DNA from: Candidatus Binatia bacterium
Lineage (GTDB): Bacteria > Desulfobacterota > Binatia > UBA12015
NCBI GenBank assembly: GCA_029248525.1
Contig: JAQWJE010000008.1
Span: 1 to 64,000, forward strand
Direction: 5' to 3'
DNA length: 64,000 bases
The notes below the pieces were generated by a model. That model saw only the letters and a list, made by a program, of their open reading frames with translations. It did no database searches and was not told the DNA's origin. Positions 35,626 to 44,765 of the stretch are shown in pieces. A program made the translations under genes and the position numbers. Position 1 is the stretch's first letter. Every line of letters starts with the position of its first letter.

Positions 35626-37332
35626 GTGCAGGCTATCCTGCAGAGAGTGATTCGTGCTGAAGAAGTCGCCCGCAAGCGTTTGCGGGACGAACAACATCTG
35701 GGCCCAAAGCCCGCGGCTCGGGGCGAGTTTTCCTTCTGTCTGACCTATCCGAATACCTATCCCGTCGGCATGGCGAACCTCGGCTTTCAGGCGGTGTACG
35801 GGCTCCTCGGTCAGCAGGGGATGGGGGTCGAACGCGCCTTCCTCCCGGATGCACGCCCCTATGGCCGCGTGCGGACGCTGGAATCCGATCGCGCTCTCTC
35901 GGAATTTGATGTTCTCGCGTTCTCGATTTCGTTCGAGACCGATTATGTGCACGTCCTCGATATTCTGGCCGGGGCGGGTCTGCCTCTGCGGCGCGAGGAT
36001 CGAACGAAACACGACCCTCTGGTGGTAGCCGGCGGTCCCGCGACTTTTCTGAACCCCGAGCCATTGGCCGATTTTGTGGATGTGTTCCTGATCGGCGAAG
36101 CCGAGGAGATGCTGCCGGAGTGGATCGAGGCCCTACGCAGCTCTCGCCATCGCGGTCGAGATGCCTGGGCACAAGCGAGCGAAACCGTCACAGGTGCCTA
36201 CCTGCCCGCCAACTGGGCAGGCTTTCCGCATGGCTCCAGAGAGGATGCCCCGCGGGTCGAGCGACGCTATCTCGCCAACCTGGATGCCTTTCCGACCTCG
36301 ACGCGGGTGGTCGCTCCGGATGCGGTGTTCGGCGATATGTTTTTGGTGGAGGCCAGTCGCGGTTGCGAATGGGGCTGCCGCTTTTGTGCCGCGGGCTATA
36401 TGTATCGGCCCGTTCGGCATCGAAGCGAGTCGTCCCTGCGTCAGCAGGTAATCGAGGAGGCCTTGCCCCGATCCTCGTCTGTTGGCCTGGTGGGTGCCGA
36501 AATGGCCAGTCAGCCCGGAATTGCCGCGCTCTGCCATGAGGTCGCCGAACGCGGCGGTCGAGCATCGCCCTCATCTTTGAAGGCCGATATGATCAGTCCC
36601 GAGCTGGCCTCCGCGCTGGGGCAGGGTGCGACGCGGTCAGTGACAGTCGCTCCAGAGGCGGGCAGCGAGCGCCTGCGCCGACTGATCAACAAGAATCTCA
36701 CGGAAGAAGAAATCCTTCGCGCCGCAGGGTTGCTGGCGGAAGGCGGGGTGCCTGCCATGAAGCTCTATTCGATGATCGGGCTTCCCACAGAAACCGATGA
36801 GGATGTTCTCTCTCTCATCGAATTGGCACGGAAGATTCGCGAGCGTCTCAGTGGGGTCGGGCGGATCACCCTTTCGATCAACCCGTTCGTGCCCAAGCCC
36901 TGGACGCCGCTCCAATGGGAGCCGATGGCGCCGCTGAAGGAGGTGCGCCACCGTGCGAAGCTCCTGCAACGTCAAGCAGCGACCATACCCGGCGCAACTG
37001 TGGATCTGGAGTCGCCGCGGGAGGCCTATTGGCAGGCTCTGCTTTCGCGAGGAGACCGACGAGTTGGCCTGATTCTGGAAGCGGTACACGAGCGGGGGGG
37101 CAAGTTCTGGCCGGTCATCCGTGAGGCTAATCTGGACGGCGGTTTAGGGGATTGTCCGCCACCATCGGAATTCGTGGAGCGGCGATTCTCGGCAGATGAA
37201 GACCTCCCCTGGGATTTCATCGACCATAATGTGTCGAAGAAATATTTGCTGACCGAGTGGCGCAAGGCTCTGCTCGAGCGCGAGACCGCGCCATGCGATG
37301 TCGCATCCTGCGTGAGTTGCGGGGCTTGTTGA
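35626..37332 (+). CDS. B12-binding-type radical SAM protein (TIGR03960-like)
   Basis: 568 residues. The N-terminal part looks like a cobalamin-binding-like Rossmann region (TYPNTYPVGMANLGFQAVYG, then VVAGGPATFLNPEPLADF and FLIGEAEEMLPEW). The radical SAM cluster motif is SRGCEWGCRFCAAGYMY (CxxxCxxC). SVTVAPEAGSERLRR and KLYSMIGLPTETDEDV are typical of the barrel. It ends in a Cys-rich tail, CDVASCVSCGAC, characteristic of this family. The reaction is not established. Start GTG 35626 is the first in-frame choice, only about six bases after the ftsZ terminator T-tract, so a slightly later start is possible. Confidence 0.9.
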   Translation: MQAILQRVIRAEEVARKRLRDEQHLGPKPAARGEFSFCLTYPNTYPVGMANLGFQAVYGLLGQQGMGVERAFLPDARPYGRVRTLESDRALSEFDVLAFSISFETDYVHVLDILAGAGLPLRREDRTKHDPLVVAGGPATFLNPEPLADFVDVFLIGEAEEMLPEWIEALRSSRHRGRDAWAQASETVTGAYLPANWAGFPHGSREDAPRVERRYLANLDAFPTSTRVVAPDAVFGDMFLVEASRGCEWGCRFCAAGYMYRPVRHRSESSLRQQVIEEALPRSSSVGLVGAEMASQPGIAALCHEVAERGGRASPSSLKADMISPELASALGQGATRSVTVAPEAGSERLRRLINKNLTEEEILRAAGLLAEGGVPAMKLYSMIGLPTETDEDVLSLIELARKIRERLSGVGRITLSINPFVPKPWTPLQWEPMAPLKEVRHRAKLLQRQAATIPGATVDLESPREAYWQALLSRGDRRVGLILEAVHERGGKFWPVIREANLDGGLGDCPPPSEFVERRFSADEDLPWDFIDHNVSKKYLLTEWRKALLERETAPCDVASCVSCGAC

Positions 37333-37336
37333 GTCG

Positions 37337-37735
37337 ATGATTATCGGAACAGGTGTCGATCTGGCCGGCATCGATCGCACAATGCTGGCGGTCGACGGCC
37401 CGAGGGGCCATCGATTCTGCGAGCGGGTCTTCTCTCCGGCTGAAATCGCTTATTGCGAGTCCCGCGGCAGGGTGCGTGGTCAGAGTTACGCGGCGCGCTT
37501 CGCTGCCAAGGAGGCGGTGATGAAGGCTCTGGGCGTGGGGTGGGGCAAGGACGCCGGTTGGCAGGATATCGAGGTGTTTCGGCAAGAAACCGGTCAGCCG
37601 GATGTCCGATTGCGAGGGGCCGCTGCCGTGACGGCCGAGCGGCGAGGGATCACCGCAATCCACCTTTCGCTCTCGCATGGAGAGGGTATCGCGATGGCTT
37701 TTGCCGTGGCCGAGGCGGTGCCGGCCGGAAGTTGA
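37337..37735 (+). CDS. acpS: Holo-[acyl-carrier-protein] synthase
   Basis: Attaches the 4'-phosphopantetheine arm of coenzyme A to acyl carrier protein; 132 residues. Starts MIIGTGVDLAGIDR with the metal-binding Asp, then CERVFSPAEIAYC, YAARFAAKEAVMKALGVGWG (metal-binding Glu and catalytic Lys region) and HLSLSHGEGIAMAFAVAE. Complete and of usual size. ATG 37337 follows the radical SAM stop by four bases, suggesting co-transcription. Confidence 0.97.
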   Translation: MIIGTGVDLAGIDRTMLAVDGPRGHRFCERVFSPAEIAYCESRGRVRGQSYAARFAAKEAVMKALGVGWGKDAGWQDIEVFRQETGQPDVRLRGAAAVTAERRGITAIHLSLSHGEGIAMAFAVAEAVPAGS

Positions 37736-37744
37736 GCGTTCTTT

Positions 37745-37963
37745 TCAGTCGCTTTGGCGATCGATCTGCAAGCAGAGCGCACCCAGAGCGAAGGCGCCAA
37801 AAAAAAGCCCCCCGATCGTCCACAGCATCCCGGACCGACCATTGGCGCGCGCCAGTGCGAGACAGAGGCATGCAAAAGTGATGAGCATGCTGATCCCGGT
37901 GCCGATCATGGTCTCCGGCGGCAGTCCGGGCATGATCAGAAACAATAATGTGGGTAGGCTCAT
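37745..37963 (-). CDS. Small membrane protein of unknown function
   Basis: About 72 residues, mostly hydrophobic. Two clear membrane spans (TMIGTGISMLITFACLCLAL and MLWTIGGLFFGAFALGALCL) separated by a short basic loop with ARANGRSG, plus a hydrophobic N-terminus; ends LQIDRQSD. ATG 37963 is chosen; TTG 37984 is also in frame. No strong ribosome-binding site. No family recognised; the strand is opposite to its neighbours. Confidence 0.5.
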   Translation of the reverse strand: MSLPTLLFLIMPGLPPETMIGTGISMLITFACLCLALARANGRSGMLWTIGGLFFGAFALGALCLQIDRQSD

Positions 37964-38057
37964 GGTGTAGGCTAAGGTATCCAAAACTTGACCCCGCAGT
38001 CGGAATCACTGTAGGGGAAGACGCCGCGTCTGGCGAGCGCCGAAGGGAAGGTTGGGT

Positions 38058-38435
38058 ATGGCAGACCGAGAAAAGGAACCGGAGAGCATCTTGCAGTGGC
38101 TTTTCGGGGCCGGGGAAGGGCAGGTGCTCCGCCTGGTCGAAGAAATTTTGCAGAACCCGAAGATCGGGGAAGCCCTGTCTGTCGCCTTGCGTCGAGCCAT
38201 GCAGACCCGCGGGCAATTCGACAAAAATCTGCAGAGCATCCTCGCCGCTTTGAACCTGCCTTCCCGGGCCGATATTGCGAACCTTGAATCACAGATCGAG
38301 AGCCTGCAGGGGAGTTTGGTGAACCTGAATATCAAGGTGGACCGCCTTCTCGCCGATCGGGCGCCGAAAAAACGACCGGCGCCGCGGCGCACCCAACGAC
38401 CGCGTCCCGGCAGCTCGGTGGCTTCCTCCGACTAG
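38058..38435 (+). CDS. Phasin-like coiled-coil protein
   Basis: 125 residues. An N-terminal alpha-helical part (ESILQWLFGAGEGQVLRLVE) is followed by LNLPSRADIANLESQIESLQ, a pattern found in polyhydroxyalkanoate granule-associated proteins and PHA synthesis regulators, then a short coiled coil and a basic tail rich in Lys, Arg and Pro. This suggests association with storage granules or nucleoid, but no PHA genes are in the window. ATG 38058 has AAGGGAAGG upstream. Its stop overlaps that of the convergent ArsA gene in a CTAG. Confidence 0.6.
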   Translation: MADREKEPESILQWLFGAGEGQVLRLVEEILQNPKIGEALSVALRRAMQTRGQFDKNLQSILAALNLPSRADIANLESQIESLQGSLVNLNIKVDRLLADRAPKKRPAPRRTQRPRPGSSVASSD

Positions 38436-39595
38436 AGGCTCGGTTCCTGATTTTGCGGATCGGAGTGCCCGAGCCGCGCGGCGATCGCCTGTACGCCACG
38501 CAGCGTCGTTGGTGCGGGCGTCAGCGTAGGTAGTTCCATCCAGAGTCTGGCCTCGGGGTGAGTGCCAACGGCCTGCATGCCATCGCGGAGTTCGCTGATC
38601 CACCGGCGTTGTTCGTCCTCGACCATTTCCAGATCACGGTTGCATTGAACCAGTTTACGCGCGAGGCCAGCGCTCCATCCCGCCGGCTTGCGATTCGTTT
38701 TCGTCTCCGGATCGAGAGGTAAATCTCCCGCACTGCCGAGGTAGGCCAGATCGAAGACGCGATTGAGAATCACGCTGTCGATCGGGATGCCGGCCTGGTC
38801 GACCTGATGGGCAAAGGTGAGCAGCTCGGGCGCGATATGAGGCTCGGGTGCTGATACCAGAACAAAGCGGGTTTCCTCGCCGTGCAGAAGATCTCGAATC
38901 GCCTCGGCGCGTTGACGAAACGCCGGAGCGATGGTGGCGAAGTCGGTGGCCAATTGAGAGATGTCCCGCATCAAATGCATCCCGGTCATCCGCTCGAGAG
39001 CGACAACCAGCGTGGTCAGAATCCCTTGCGCGATTCTGCCGGTGGCGGCCCCGACAAGGCGGAGCGGTTCGCTGAGGTAGTCCAACGCATTGGATTCGAG
39101 AAGGGCGAGGATCCGGTCGGGCGCATCGAAGAGTTCGAGCGCGTGCGTTGCTGGAGGGGTGTCGACGACCACCAGATCAAACCGATCATCTTCGGCGATC
39201 TCCAGAAGTTGCTCCAGAGCCATATATGAATCCGAACCGGCAAAAGCCCCGGCAACATTGCGATAAATCGGGTTTTCCAGGATAGCGGTCGCGAGGGTGC
39301 TGCCACCGGAAAGTCGTCGGACGAGATTGTCGAACAGCCCCTTGGCGTCGAGCAAGATCGCGTCGAGTGTTCCGGTTGCGTCGTCCGGAAGGGGGACTCT
39401 GTGCAGGGTGCCGGGTTCGTCCGGAAGTTCGAGAGCATCCTTGAGGCGGGCGGCCGGGTCGACTGTGAGCACAACCACGCGAAGTCCTCGTTGTGCCGCG
39501 GCGACAGCCAACGCGGAGGCGGTTGTCGTCTTGCCGACCCCTCCGGCGCCGAGCAGGACAACGACGCGAGTGCCGTCAAGGAGATCGTCAAGCAT
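38432..39595 (-). CDS. ArsA/GET3-family ATPase, paralogue lacking the signature lysine
   Basis: P-loop ATPase, 387 residues. The P-loop is LLGAGGVGKTTTASALA (residues about 14-30). ArsA/Get3 proteins normally have KGGVGKT, where the first Lys reaches into the partner active site; here that position is Ala. Switch regions: VVLTVDPAARLKDAL and DLVVVDTPPATHALELFDAP. No cysteine pairs of the arsenite site are evident and no arsenic genes are near, so arsenite transport is unlikely. It overlaps the upstream ArsA paralogue by eight bases; the two may form a heterodimer. Confidence 0.88.
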   Translation of the reverse strand: MLDDLLDGTRVVVLLGAGGVGKTTTASALAVAAAQRGLRVVVLTVDPAARLKDALELPDEPGTLHRVPLPDDATGTLDAILLDAKGLFDNLVRRLSGGSTLATAILENPIYRNVAGAFAGSDSYMALEQLLEIAEDDRFDLVVVDTPPATHALELFDAPDRILALLESNALDYLSEPLRLVGAATGRIAQGILTTLVVALERMTGMHLMRDISQLATDFATIAPAFRQRAEAIRDLLHGEETRFVLVSAPEPHIAPELLTFAHQVDQAGIPIDSVILNRVFDLAYLGSAGDLPLDPETKTNRKPAGWSAGLARKLVQCNRDLEMVEDEQRRWISELRDGMQAVGTHPEARLWMELPTLTPAPTTLRGVQAIAARLGHSDPQNQEPSL

Positions 39596-40505
39596 GGATC
39601 ACCAGCGAGCGCAGGAGAACCTGCAAGGGGACGAGATCGCTCAGGGCCATCCCTTCGCCAAAAAGAAGGGGCAGTTCCAGCGGGCGCTCGCCAGCATCCT
39701 GTTTGAGTTGTCGTGCCGCCTCTTGCGCCTGAAGTCGGTGGAAGCGGAATAGATCGCCTGCGAGAAGGAGGCTTGGGTCGATGCTGTCGTCCTCGCGGGC
39801 TGCATTCAGTGCGCGTTCTTCGTTCTGGGTGAAGCGGCGCGGCCAGACGCGGTTCAGGATGGGCGGGAGTAGAGGGATTTGCAGTGCCGCCAATGCGCCG
39901 CGGAGTTCGCGGGCCTCTGCTACGGCCCAGTCCTCCGGAATGGCGACGACGGCCACTGCGGTGCGGGCCGGGTCGTTCATCAATTGATCCGTGCGGCGCA
40001 GCGTTTCGGCCAGAGGGCCGAGCAGGCTCAGATTCGCAAGGCTGCGAGGTGCCGCGAGCAGCGGCACGGAGTGTCCGCTGGCGGGGGCATCGAGGACGAC
40101 GAGGTCAAAGTCGGAGACCCCCGCCGTTGTGCGCTCGACGTACTGGCGCACGCGATTGAGAAGGGCGGCCTCGAGAATTCCCGGGATCGCGGCGCAGAGA
40201 ACCTGAAAGCTTCGGCTTGAGAGCAATCGCTCGGAGAGCATTCGGATCGGGACCAATTTTTGGATCAGGGACCGAATGCAGAGTTCTTCGTCGAGTTCCG
40301 CGGCCGACAAGTTGGATCGGATTTCGCGTGGTTCCGACTCGAGGGGCGATGTGCCCAGCACGGAGGCGAGGCGGCCTGGTCGTGCGATCTCGAGGAGCAG
40401 CGCTCGTTGTCCCTCTTCCGCCGCGGCTGCGGCGAGGGCGGCAGCGACTGTGGTTTTTCCGACGCCACCTTTCCCGGTAACGATGACGAGACGACCGGTC
40501 GACAT
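39588..40505 (-). CDS. ArsA/GET3-family ATPase with intact deviant Walker A
   Basis: 305 residues. P-loop VTGKGGVGKTTVAAALA keeps the signature Lys (residue 12) and the Walker Lys (17). Switch I region ALLLEIARPGRL, Walker B-like FDLVVLDAPASGHSVPLL. It is shorter than its downstream partner and was probably paired with it by duplication, the two genes overlapping by eight bases. Such tandem ArsA pairs occur in several bacterial lineages; their cargo is unknown. ATG 40505 (MSTGRLVIVTGKGG). Confidence 0.88.
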   Translation of the reverse strand: MSTGRLVIVTGKGGVGKTTVAAALAAAAAEEGQRALLLEIARPGRLASVLGTSPLESEPREIRSNLSAAELDEELCIRSLIQKLVPIRMLSERLLSSRSFQVLCAAIPGILEAALLNRVRQYVERTTAGVSDFDLVVLDAPASGHSVPLLAAPRSLANLSLLGPLAETLRRTDQLMNDPARTAVAVVAIPEDWAVAEARELRGALAALQIPLLPPILNRVWPRRFTQNEERALNAAREDDSIDPSLLLAGDLFRFHRLQAQEAARQLKQDAGERPLELPLLFGEGMALSDLVPLQVLLRSLVIHA

Positions 40506-40555
40506 GGCGCTGGGGTACCTCCGGCCCGATCCGCTTTCAATGCGGGCAGCTTAAA

Positions 40556-41842
40556 TTAGAGAGAATATCCGATTTCGATCGCGATTGTATCCTGCCCGCT
40601 GAAGAGTTTGTTGGGTGTATTGCCCGTGAATACCGCGCGATCGGACTCATCGTGGCGGTACTCGCTGCGCAGATAGAGCCCATCCGAGAGGAAGACCCGT
40701 GCATCGAGTGAAACCGCCCAAAGGGTTTGCGGAACCCCGGTTCGAGCGCCCTGGCCGTCCTGGAACCATTCCCCGCGCAAGCCGGCCTGCCATCGATTGT
40801 ATGTGTAGCTGGCAATTCCCGAGAATCCGGACCAGCTGGCGTGCTTGCCGGGCTTCCTCACACTGGCGCCACTCTCGCTCCCGAAGTCGTAGTTCAGGGT
40901 GAAGTTCAGGCCGGGCAGAGGGGTCATCCCGATGACGACATCGACGACGCCGCGGTTATTGGAATTGCAATACCGGCCAGAAAGAGGTGGCACGGCCCCG
41001 GGGTTGGGCAGGCAGGTCTGTTCAGGACCGATGATCCCGCTCATATAGAGCTGGAACTTTTCATTTGGGCGGATGGCCAATTGGCCGATTCCGCTGGCGC
41101 TATGGTTGTTGTCCTCGACGTTGTCCCAGCCCACCACCGCGCCGCCCGTCAGGGCGATCATATCGGTCACCTGATAGGTCGCATACGCACCCGTGTGGGT
41201 TCGCGGGATGGCGTAGCCGAACAGGAAGGAGCGGGAAAAGTTGACGTTTTTCCAAGGTTCCAGGACCTCGGCCCCGAGCAGCGTGGTCAGTCGGCCCGCT
41301 TTTACGAGCAGTCCCTTCCCCAGTTTGATGTTGAAGGCGAGCCACGCTTCCTGAAACTCCACGTCATTATATTCCCAGGTGGTATCGGGAATCAGGCCCG
41401 TGCCATTCCAATCGGCCTTGATCCGGCGGGCGAATCGTCCGGCATCCAATTTGACGTTCAAGCCCAGTTCGCCGAAGTCAGGATTCGGATTCAGGCCCAA
41501 TTCGAGCTGGAAAAGCTCAAAGGCGACGGAATTTGCATTGTCGGCCAATGGTCGCAGAGTATTTTTGCCGTTGAAGGGGTCGTTGGCGTTCCAGATATAG
41601 GCCGCCGAGAAACCCAAACCGAGGTGTATTTGGCGATTGGCCAGCCACTCCTGCATTTCTGCGGTCCGGTTGTCGACCCAGTCCAGGGGCGGAATCGCCG
41701 CGAAGTCAGGGTCTTTTGCCTGCAAGCTTCGGGCGTAGGGTTCGGCAACGCCACCGAGAACGGCAGCCGAGGCGGGCGCTGCCGCCACCAAAAGCGTGGC
41801 GGCGATAACTGCCAAAACCAGATTCCACGGAAACTTTGCCAT
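40556..41842 (-). CDS. Outer-membrane beta-barrel porin-like protein
   Basis: 428 residues. Signal peptide MAKFPWNLVLAVIAATLLVA with probable cleavage after ASA at about 27. The mature protein is a run of amphipathic beta-strands with many aromatic girdle residues and short turns (e.g. KGLLVKAGRLTTLLGAEV, LYLRSEYRHDESDRAVF) and ends in EIGYSL, close to the outer-membrane C-terminal signal with a terminal aromatic/hydrophobic residue. It resembles the OmpL-like/BBP2 porin family. Start ATG 41842; the frame upstream to 41905 lacks a signal sequence. Substrate unknown. It is divergent from the nuo operon. Confidence 0.8.
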   Translation of the reverse strand: MAKFPWNLVLAVIAATLLVAAAPASAAVLGGVAEPYARSLQAKDPDFAAIPPLDWVDNRTAEMQEWLANRQIHLGLGFSAAYIWNANDPFNGKNTLRPLADNANSVAFELFQLELGLNPNPDFGELGLNVKLDAGRFARRIKADWNGTGLIPDTTWEYNDVEFQEAWLAFNIKLGKGLLVKAGRLTTLLGAEVLEPWKNVNFSRSFLFGYAIPRTHTGAYATYQVTDMIALTGGAVVGWDNVEDNNHSASGIGQLAIRPNEKFQLYMSGIIGPEQTCLPNPGAVPPLSGRYCNSNNRGVVDVVIGMTPLPGLNFTLNYDFGSESGASVRKPGKHASWSGFSGIASYTYNRWQAGLRGEWFQDGQGARTGVPQTLWAVSLDARVFLSDGLYLRSEYRHDESDRAVFTGNTPNKLFSGQDTIAIEIGYSL

Positions 41843-42154
41843 GATGAAGGTTGGGTTTAGCCCTTCCGAACGTCTTTTCCGAGTCCTCAGCGGGGATTCG
41901 CACATTTTCCTCCCAGAAAGGTTGGCTTCGGGGAAGCATCAGAGGAATTTGTTCGCTAGACATCGGAGTACGGACTGTCGGGGGGCTCGTTTCGTGGCGA
42001 CCTTCGGGGGACTGCGTTAGAGAGGGTCCGTCGGCTGTACATGTCGATTGTCTGAAAACTATTAGGAAGACTCATTCGGGGCAGTTGTGCCCGTCGTTGA
42101 CGTAACGGGAAGCCGAGTGATAACTACAACCGCCATTCTGAAAAAGGTGCGCTT
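41843..42154. other. Divergent intergenic region between porin and nuo operon
   Basis: 312 bases without a gene. The right end carries the probable nuo promoter. I found no clear promoter for the porin and no strong hairpin. Confidence 0.6.
42097..42124 (+). promoter_or_regulatory. Probable sigma70 promoter of the nuo operon
   Basis: TTGACG (42097-42102), 16-base spacer, GATAAC (42119-42124), about 30 bases before the nuoA start. Five of six and four of six matches to consensus. Confidence 0.5.
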
Positions 42155-42562
42155 GTGAACTTCGATTTTGCCAATGTTCTCGTGATGCTTCTGCTGGGGG
42201 CTGTAACAGCTGCCTTGATGCTGACCCTCGGCTCCGTGCTTCGGCCGTCAAACCCGGAGCGTCAAAAGCTCAGCACGTACGAGTGCGGGGAGCCACCCAC
42301 CGGCAGCGCCTGGATCAATTTCAATATCCGTTTCTATCTAATCGCGCTGATCTTCGTCATCTTCGATGTGGAAGTCGCGTTCGTCTACCCGGTAGCCACG
42401 GCCTTTCGACCTTTCGTCGAGAACGGTCAGGGGCTGCTTGTCTTTACTGAAATCCTGGTTTTCGTGGGGATTCTGTTTCTCGGACTGGTCTATGTCTGGG
42501 TCAAGCGGGATCTGGAATGGCTCAAGCCAGTCATCAAAGAAGAACCAAGTCTCAAGGCCTGA
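42155..42562 (+). CDS. nuoA: NADH-quinone oxidoreductase subunit A
   Basis: Membrane subunit of respiratory complex I, near the quinone site; 135 residues, three membrane spans. The segment [20 protein letters not shown] with its conserved Cys, and [12 protein letters not shown], are diagnostic. GTG start at 42155, with AAAAAGG upstream. First gene of an 11-gene operon. Confidence 0.96.
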   Translation: MNFDFANVLVMLLLGAVTAALMLTLGSVLRPSNPERQKLSTYECGEPPTGSAWINFNIRFYLIALIFVIFDVEVAFVYPVATAFRPFVENGQGLLVFTEILVFVGILFLGLVYVWVKRDLEWLKPVIKEEPSLKA

Positions 42563-42573
42563 GGAAATCGATC

Positions 42574-43077
42574 ATGTCGTTGATCAACACGCTTCCCGAA
42601 TCCGTCGTGACCACCAAGGTGGACGACCTTTTGAACTGGACCCGCAAATCGTCGGTTTGGTATATGCTCTTCGGACTCGCCTGCTGCGGAATCGAGATGA
42701 TGCAGACCGGTGGACCCCGCTCGGACCTCGACCGGTTTGGTATGGTTCCCCGAGCGACGCCGCGCGTCTCGGATCTGATGATCGTCTCCGGCACCCTGAC
42801 GCTGAAAATGGCACTTCGTACCAAGCTGCTCTATGAGCAGATGCCCGATCCGAAATACGCCGTTTCCATGGGCAGTTGTGCTAACTGCGGAGGCCTCTTT
42901 CAACTCGCCTACTCCGTGTGCGACGGCGTGGACAAAGTGATTCCGATCGACGTCTACGTTCCCGGATGTCCCCCCCGGCCGGAGGCCTTGACCGAAGGGC
43001 TCCTGAAGCTGCAGGACAAGATCCAGCAGGAGCGCTGGCTGGTCAAGAAGCCTGACACCGCCGAGGCCGTCGCCTAA
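42574..43077 (+). CDS. nuoB: NADH-quinone oxidoreductase subunit B
   Basis: Carries the terminal N2 4Fe-4S cluster that reduces quinone; 167 residues. All four cluster cysteines are visible: the adjacent pair in [21 protein letters not shown] and [14 protein letters not shown] 42574 ([10 protein letters not shown]) is preceded by GAGGAAA; the open frame further upstream lies in nuoA. Confidence 0.97.
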   Translation: MSLINTLPESVVTTKVDDLLNWTRKSSVWYMLFGLACCGIEMMQTGGPRSDLDRFGMVPRATPRVSDLMIVSGTLTLKMALRTKLLYEQMPDPKYAVSMGSCANCGGLFQLAYSVCDGVDKVIPIDVYVPGCPPRPEALTEGLLKLQDKIQQERWLVKKPDTAEAVA

Positions 43078-43078
43078 A

Positions 43079-43576
43079 ATGGAAGCCGCTGAAATCCACA
43101 ATGCTCTGCGGGCCGAATTCGACCACGCAATCGGTGAGGAACTGGGAGCCGAAGAGTGGCCGGTGCTGCCGGTTGAGGGCGCTCGGATCGCCGAGGTTTG
43201 CACCTTTTTGCGGGACCACGAATCCCTGCAGATGGACTGTCTGTCGAACCTGACCGGCGTCGATCTGCCGGACGAGAATCAGATTCAGGTCCACTACAAT
43301 ATTTTTTCCTACAAATTTCGCCACCAACTGACGCTTTGCGCCGGAACGATTCGCCTCGACCCCTCCTTGCCGACAACTTGCGGGGTGTGGCCAGCGGCCA
43401 ATTGGTTGGAGCGGGAATGTTTTGATCTTTTGGGGGTTCGCTTTGTCGGGCACCCGGATCTGCGCCGGATTCTGATGCCCGAAGACTGGGTTGGCCATCC
43501 GTTGCGCAAGGATTTTGTCGAGCCCGATGAGTACCACGGAATTTCGACCCGACGAGAAAGTCTTCTGAAGCTATGA
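43079..43576 (+). CDS. nuoC: NADH-quinone oxidoreductase subunit C
   Basis: Hydrophilic-arm subunit, 165 residues, separate from nuoD (not fused as in E. coli). Family segments: [58 protein letters not shown]. The 3' end overlaps nuoD by four bases. Confidence 0.96.
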   Translation: MEAAEIHNALRAEFDHAIGEELGAEEWPVLPVEGARIAEVCTFLRDHESLQMDCLSNLTGVDLPDENQIQVHYNIFSYKFRHQLTLCAGTIRLDPSLPTTCGVWPAANWLERECFDLLGVRFVGHPDLRRILMPEDWVGHPLRKDFVEPDEYHGISTRRESLLKL

Positions 43577-44733
43577 GCCTTCCCTCGATTGAACTCGACC
43601 TCGAACGCGAGACCCCGGCGGGGCTTGAGACCGAGGAGATGACCCTGAACATGGGGCCGCAGCATCCTTCTACCCACGGCGTGCTTCGATTTGTCGTCAA
43701 GGCGGACGGCGAGATCATGCGGCGAGCCATTCCGGATATTGGTTATCTGCACCGCTCGATTGAAAAAATCTCCGAAAAAGTCGGCTATCACGGCTTCATG
43801 CCCTATACCGACAGGGTCGATTACGTCTCGGCGATGCAATGCAACCAGGGGTGGGCCATGGCCTGTGAATCCCTCGGTGGTGTTGAGGTGCCGCGGCGCG
43901 GCGAATATTGCCGCGTGATCGCGTCAGAGCTGGGGCGGATCGCCAGCCATTTGCTCTCGGTCGGAGCGACGGCGATGGATATCGGAGCGATCACTCCGTT
44001 TACGCACGGCATTCGCGAACGCGAGAAGATCAACGACCTTCTCGAAGAGTTATGCGGCGCCCGTCTGACCTTCAATTATATGCGCATCGGCGGGGTTTGC
44101 TGGGATCTTCCCTCAGGATTCGCCGGCCGGGTTCTCGGCTTCCTTGATGGATTCGAGCCTCTGATCGACGAGTTCAACGAACTGATCTCGTTCAACAAGA
44201 TTTACGTCGAGCGCTTGGCCAATGTGGCCATTATCCCGGCGGAACTCGCGATTTCCTACAACCTCGTCGGACCCAATTTGCGCGGGTCGGGGGTTTGCTA
44301 TGACGTCCGAAAGGATGCCCCTTATTCCGTCTATCCGGAATTCGACTTCGAAGTTCCTGTTGGTTCGGGGCAAAAAGGTGTCGTGGGCGATTGCTGGGAC
44401 CGATATTTCGTGCGGATGCAGGAGATCAAGCAGAGCTGCCGGATTGTTCGCCAGGCTTTGGAAGGAATGCCCGAAGGTGGGGTTGTTGCCAAAGTCGCCA
44501 GAACCTTCAGGCCGCCTGCGGGTCAGGTGTACGCTCGTGTCGAGGGATCGCGGGGCGATATGGGATGGTTTGTGGCCAGTGATGGCTCGGCCTTCCCGCT
44601 GCGCACACATATCCGCACCGGATCCTATTCCGCCATGGCGATCATCGAGGAAGTGTCGCAGGGATTGATGATTGCCGATTTGGTCGCAGTCATCGCCAGT
44701 TTTGATATCGTGGCGCCGGAGGTCGACCGCTAG
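43573..44733 (+). CDS. nuoD: NADH-quinone oxidoreductase subunit D
   Basis: 49-kDa homologue lining the quinone cavity; 386 residues. Key sequence [17 protein letters not shown] holds the conserved His near the quinone head-group. [12 protein letters not shown] and the C-terminal DIVAPEVDR match the family. Complete, with a four-base overlap with nuoC. Confidence 0.97.
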   Translation: MSLPSIELDLERETPAGLETEEMTLNMGPQHPSTHGVLRFVVKADGEIMRRAIPDIGYLHRSIEKISEKVGYHGFMPYTDRVDYVSAMQCNQGWAMACESLGGVEVPRRGEYCRVIASELGRIASHLLSVGATAMDIGAITPFTHGIREREKINDLLEELCGARLTFNYMRIGGVCWDLPSGFAGRVLGFLDGFEPLIDEFNELISFNKIYVERLANVAIIPAELAISYNLVGPNLRGSGVCYDVRKDAPYSVYPEFDFEVPVGSGQKGVVGDCWDRYFVRMQEIKQSCRIVRQALEGMPEGGVVAKVARTFRPPAGQVYARVEGSRGDMGWFVASDGSAFPLRTHIRTGSYSAMAIIEEVSQGLMIADLVAVIASFDIVAPEVDR

Positions 44734-44765
44734 GCGCGGTCGGTCTGGCAAAGGTCAAAGGAACG

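Noticed and set aside
34044-35675. 543-residue open frame antisense to ftsZ
   Set aside because: Mirror of ftsZ codons. ftsZ has a perfect AGGAGG site and all family motifs.
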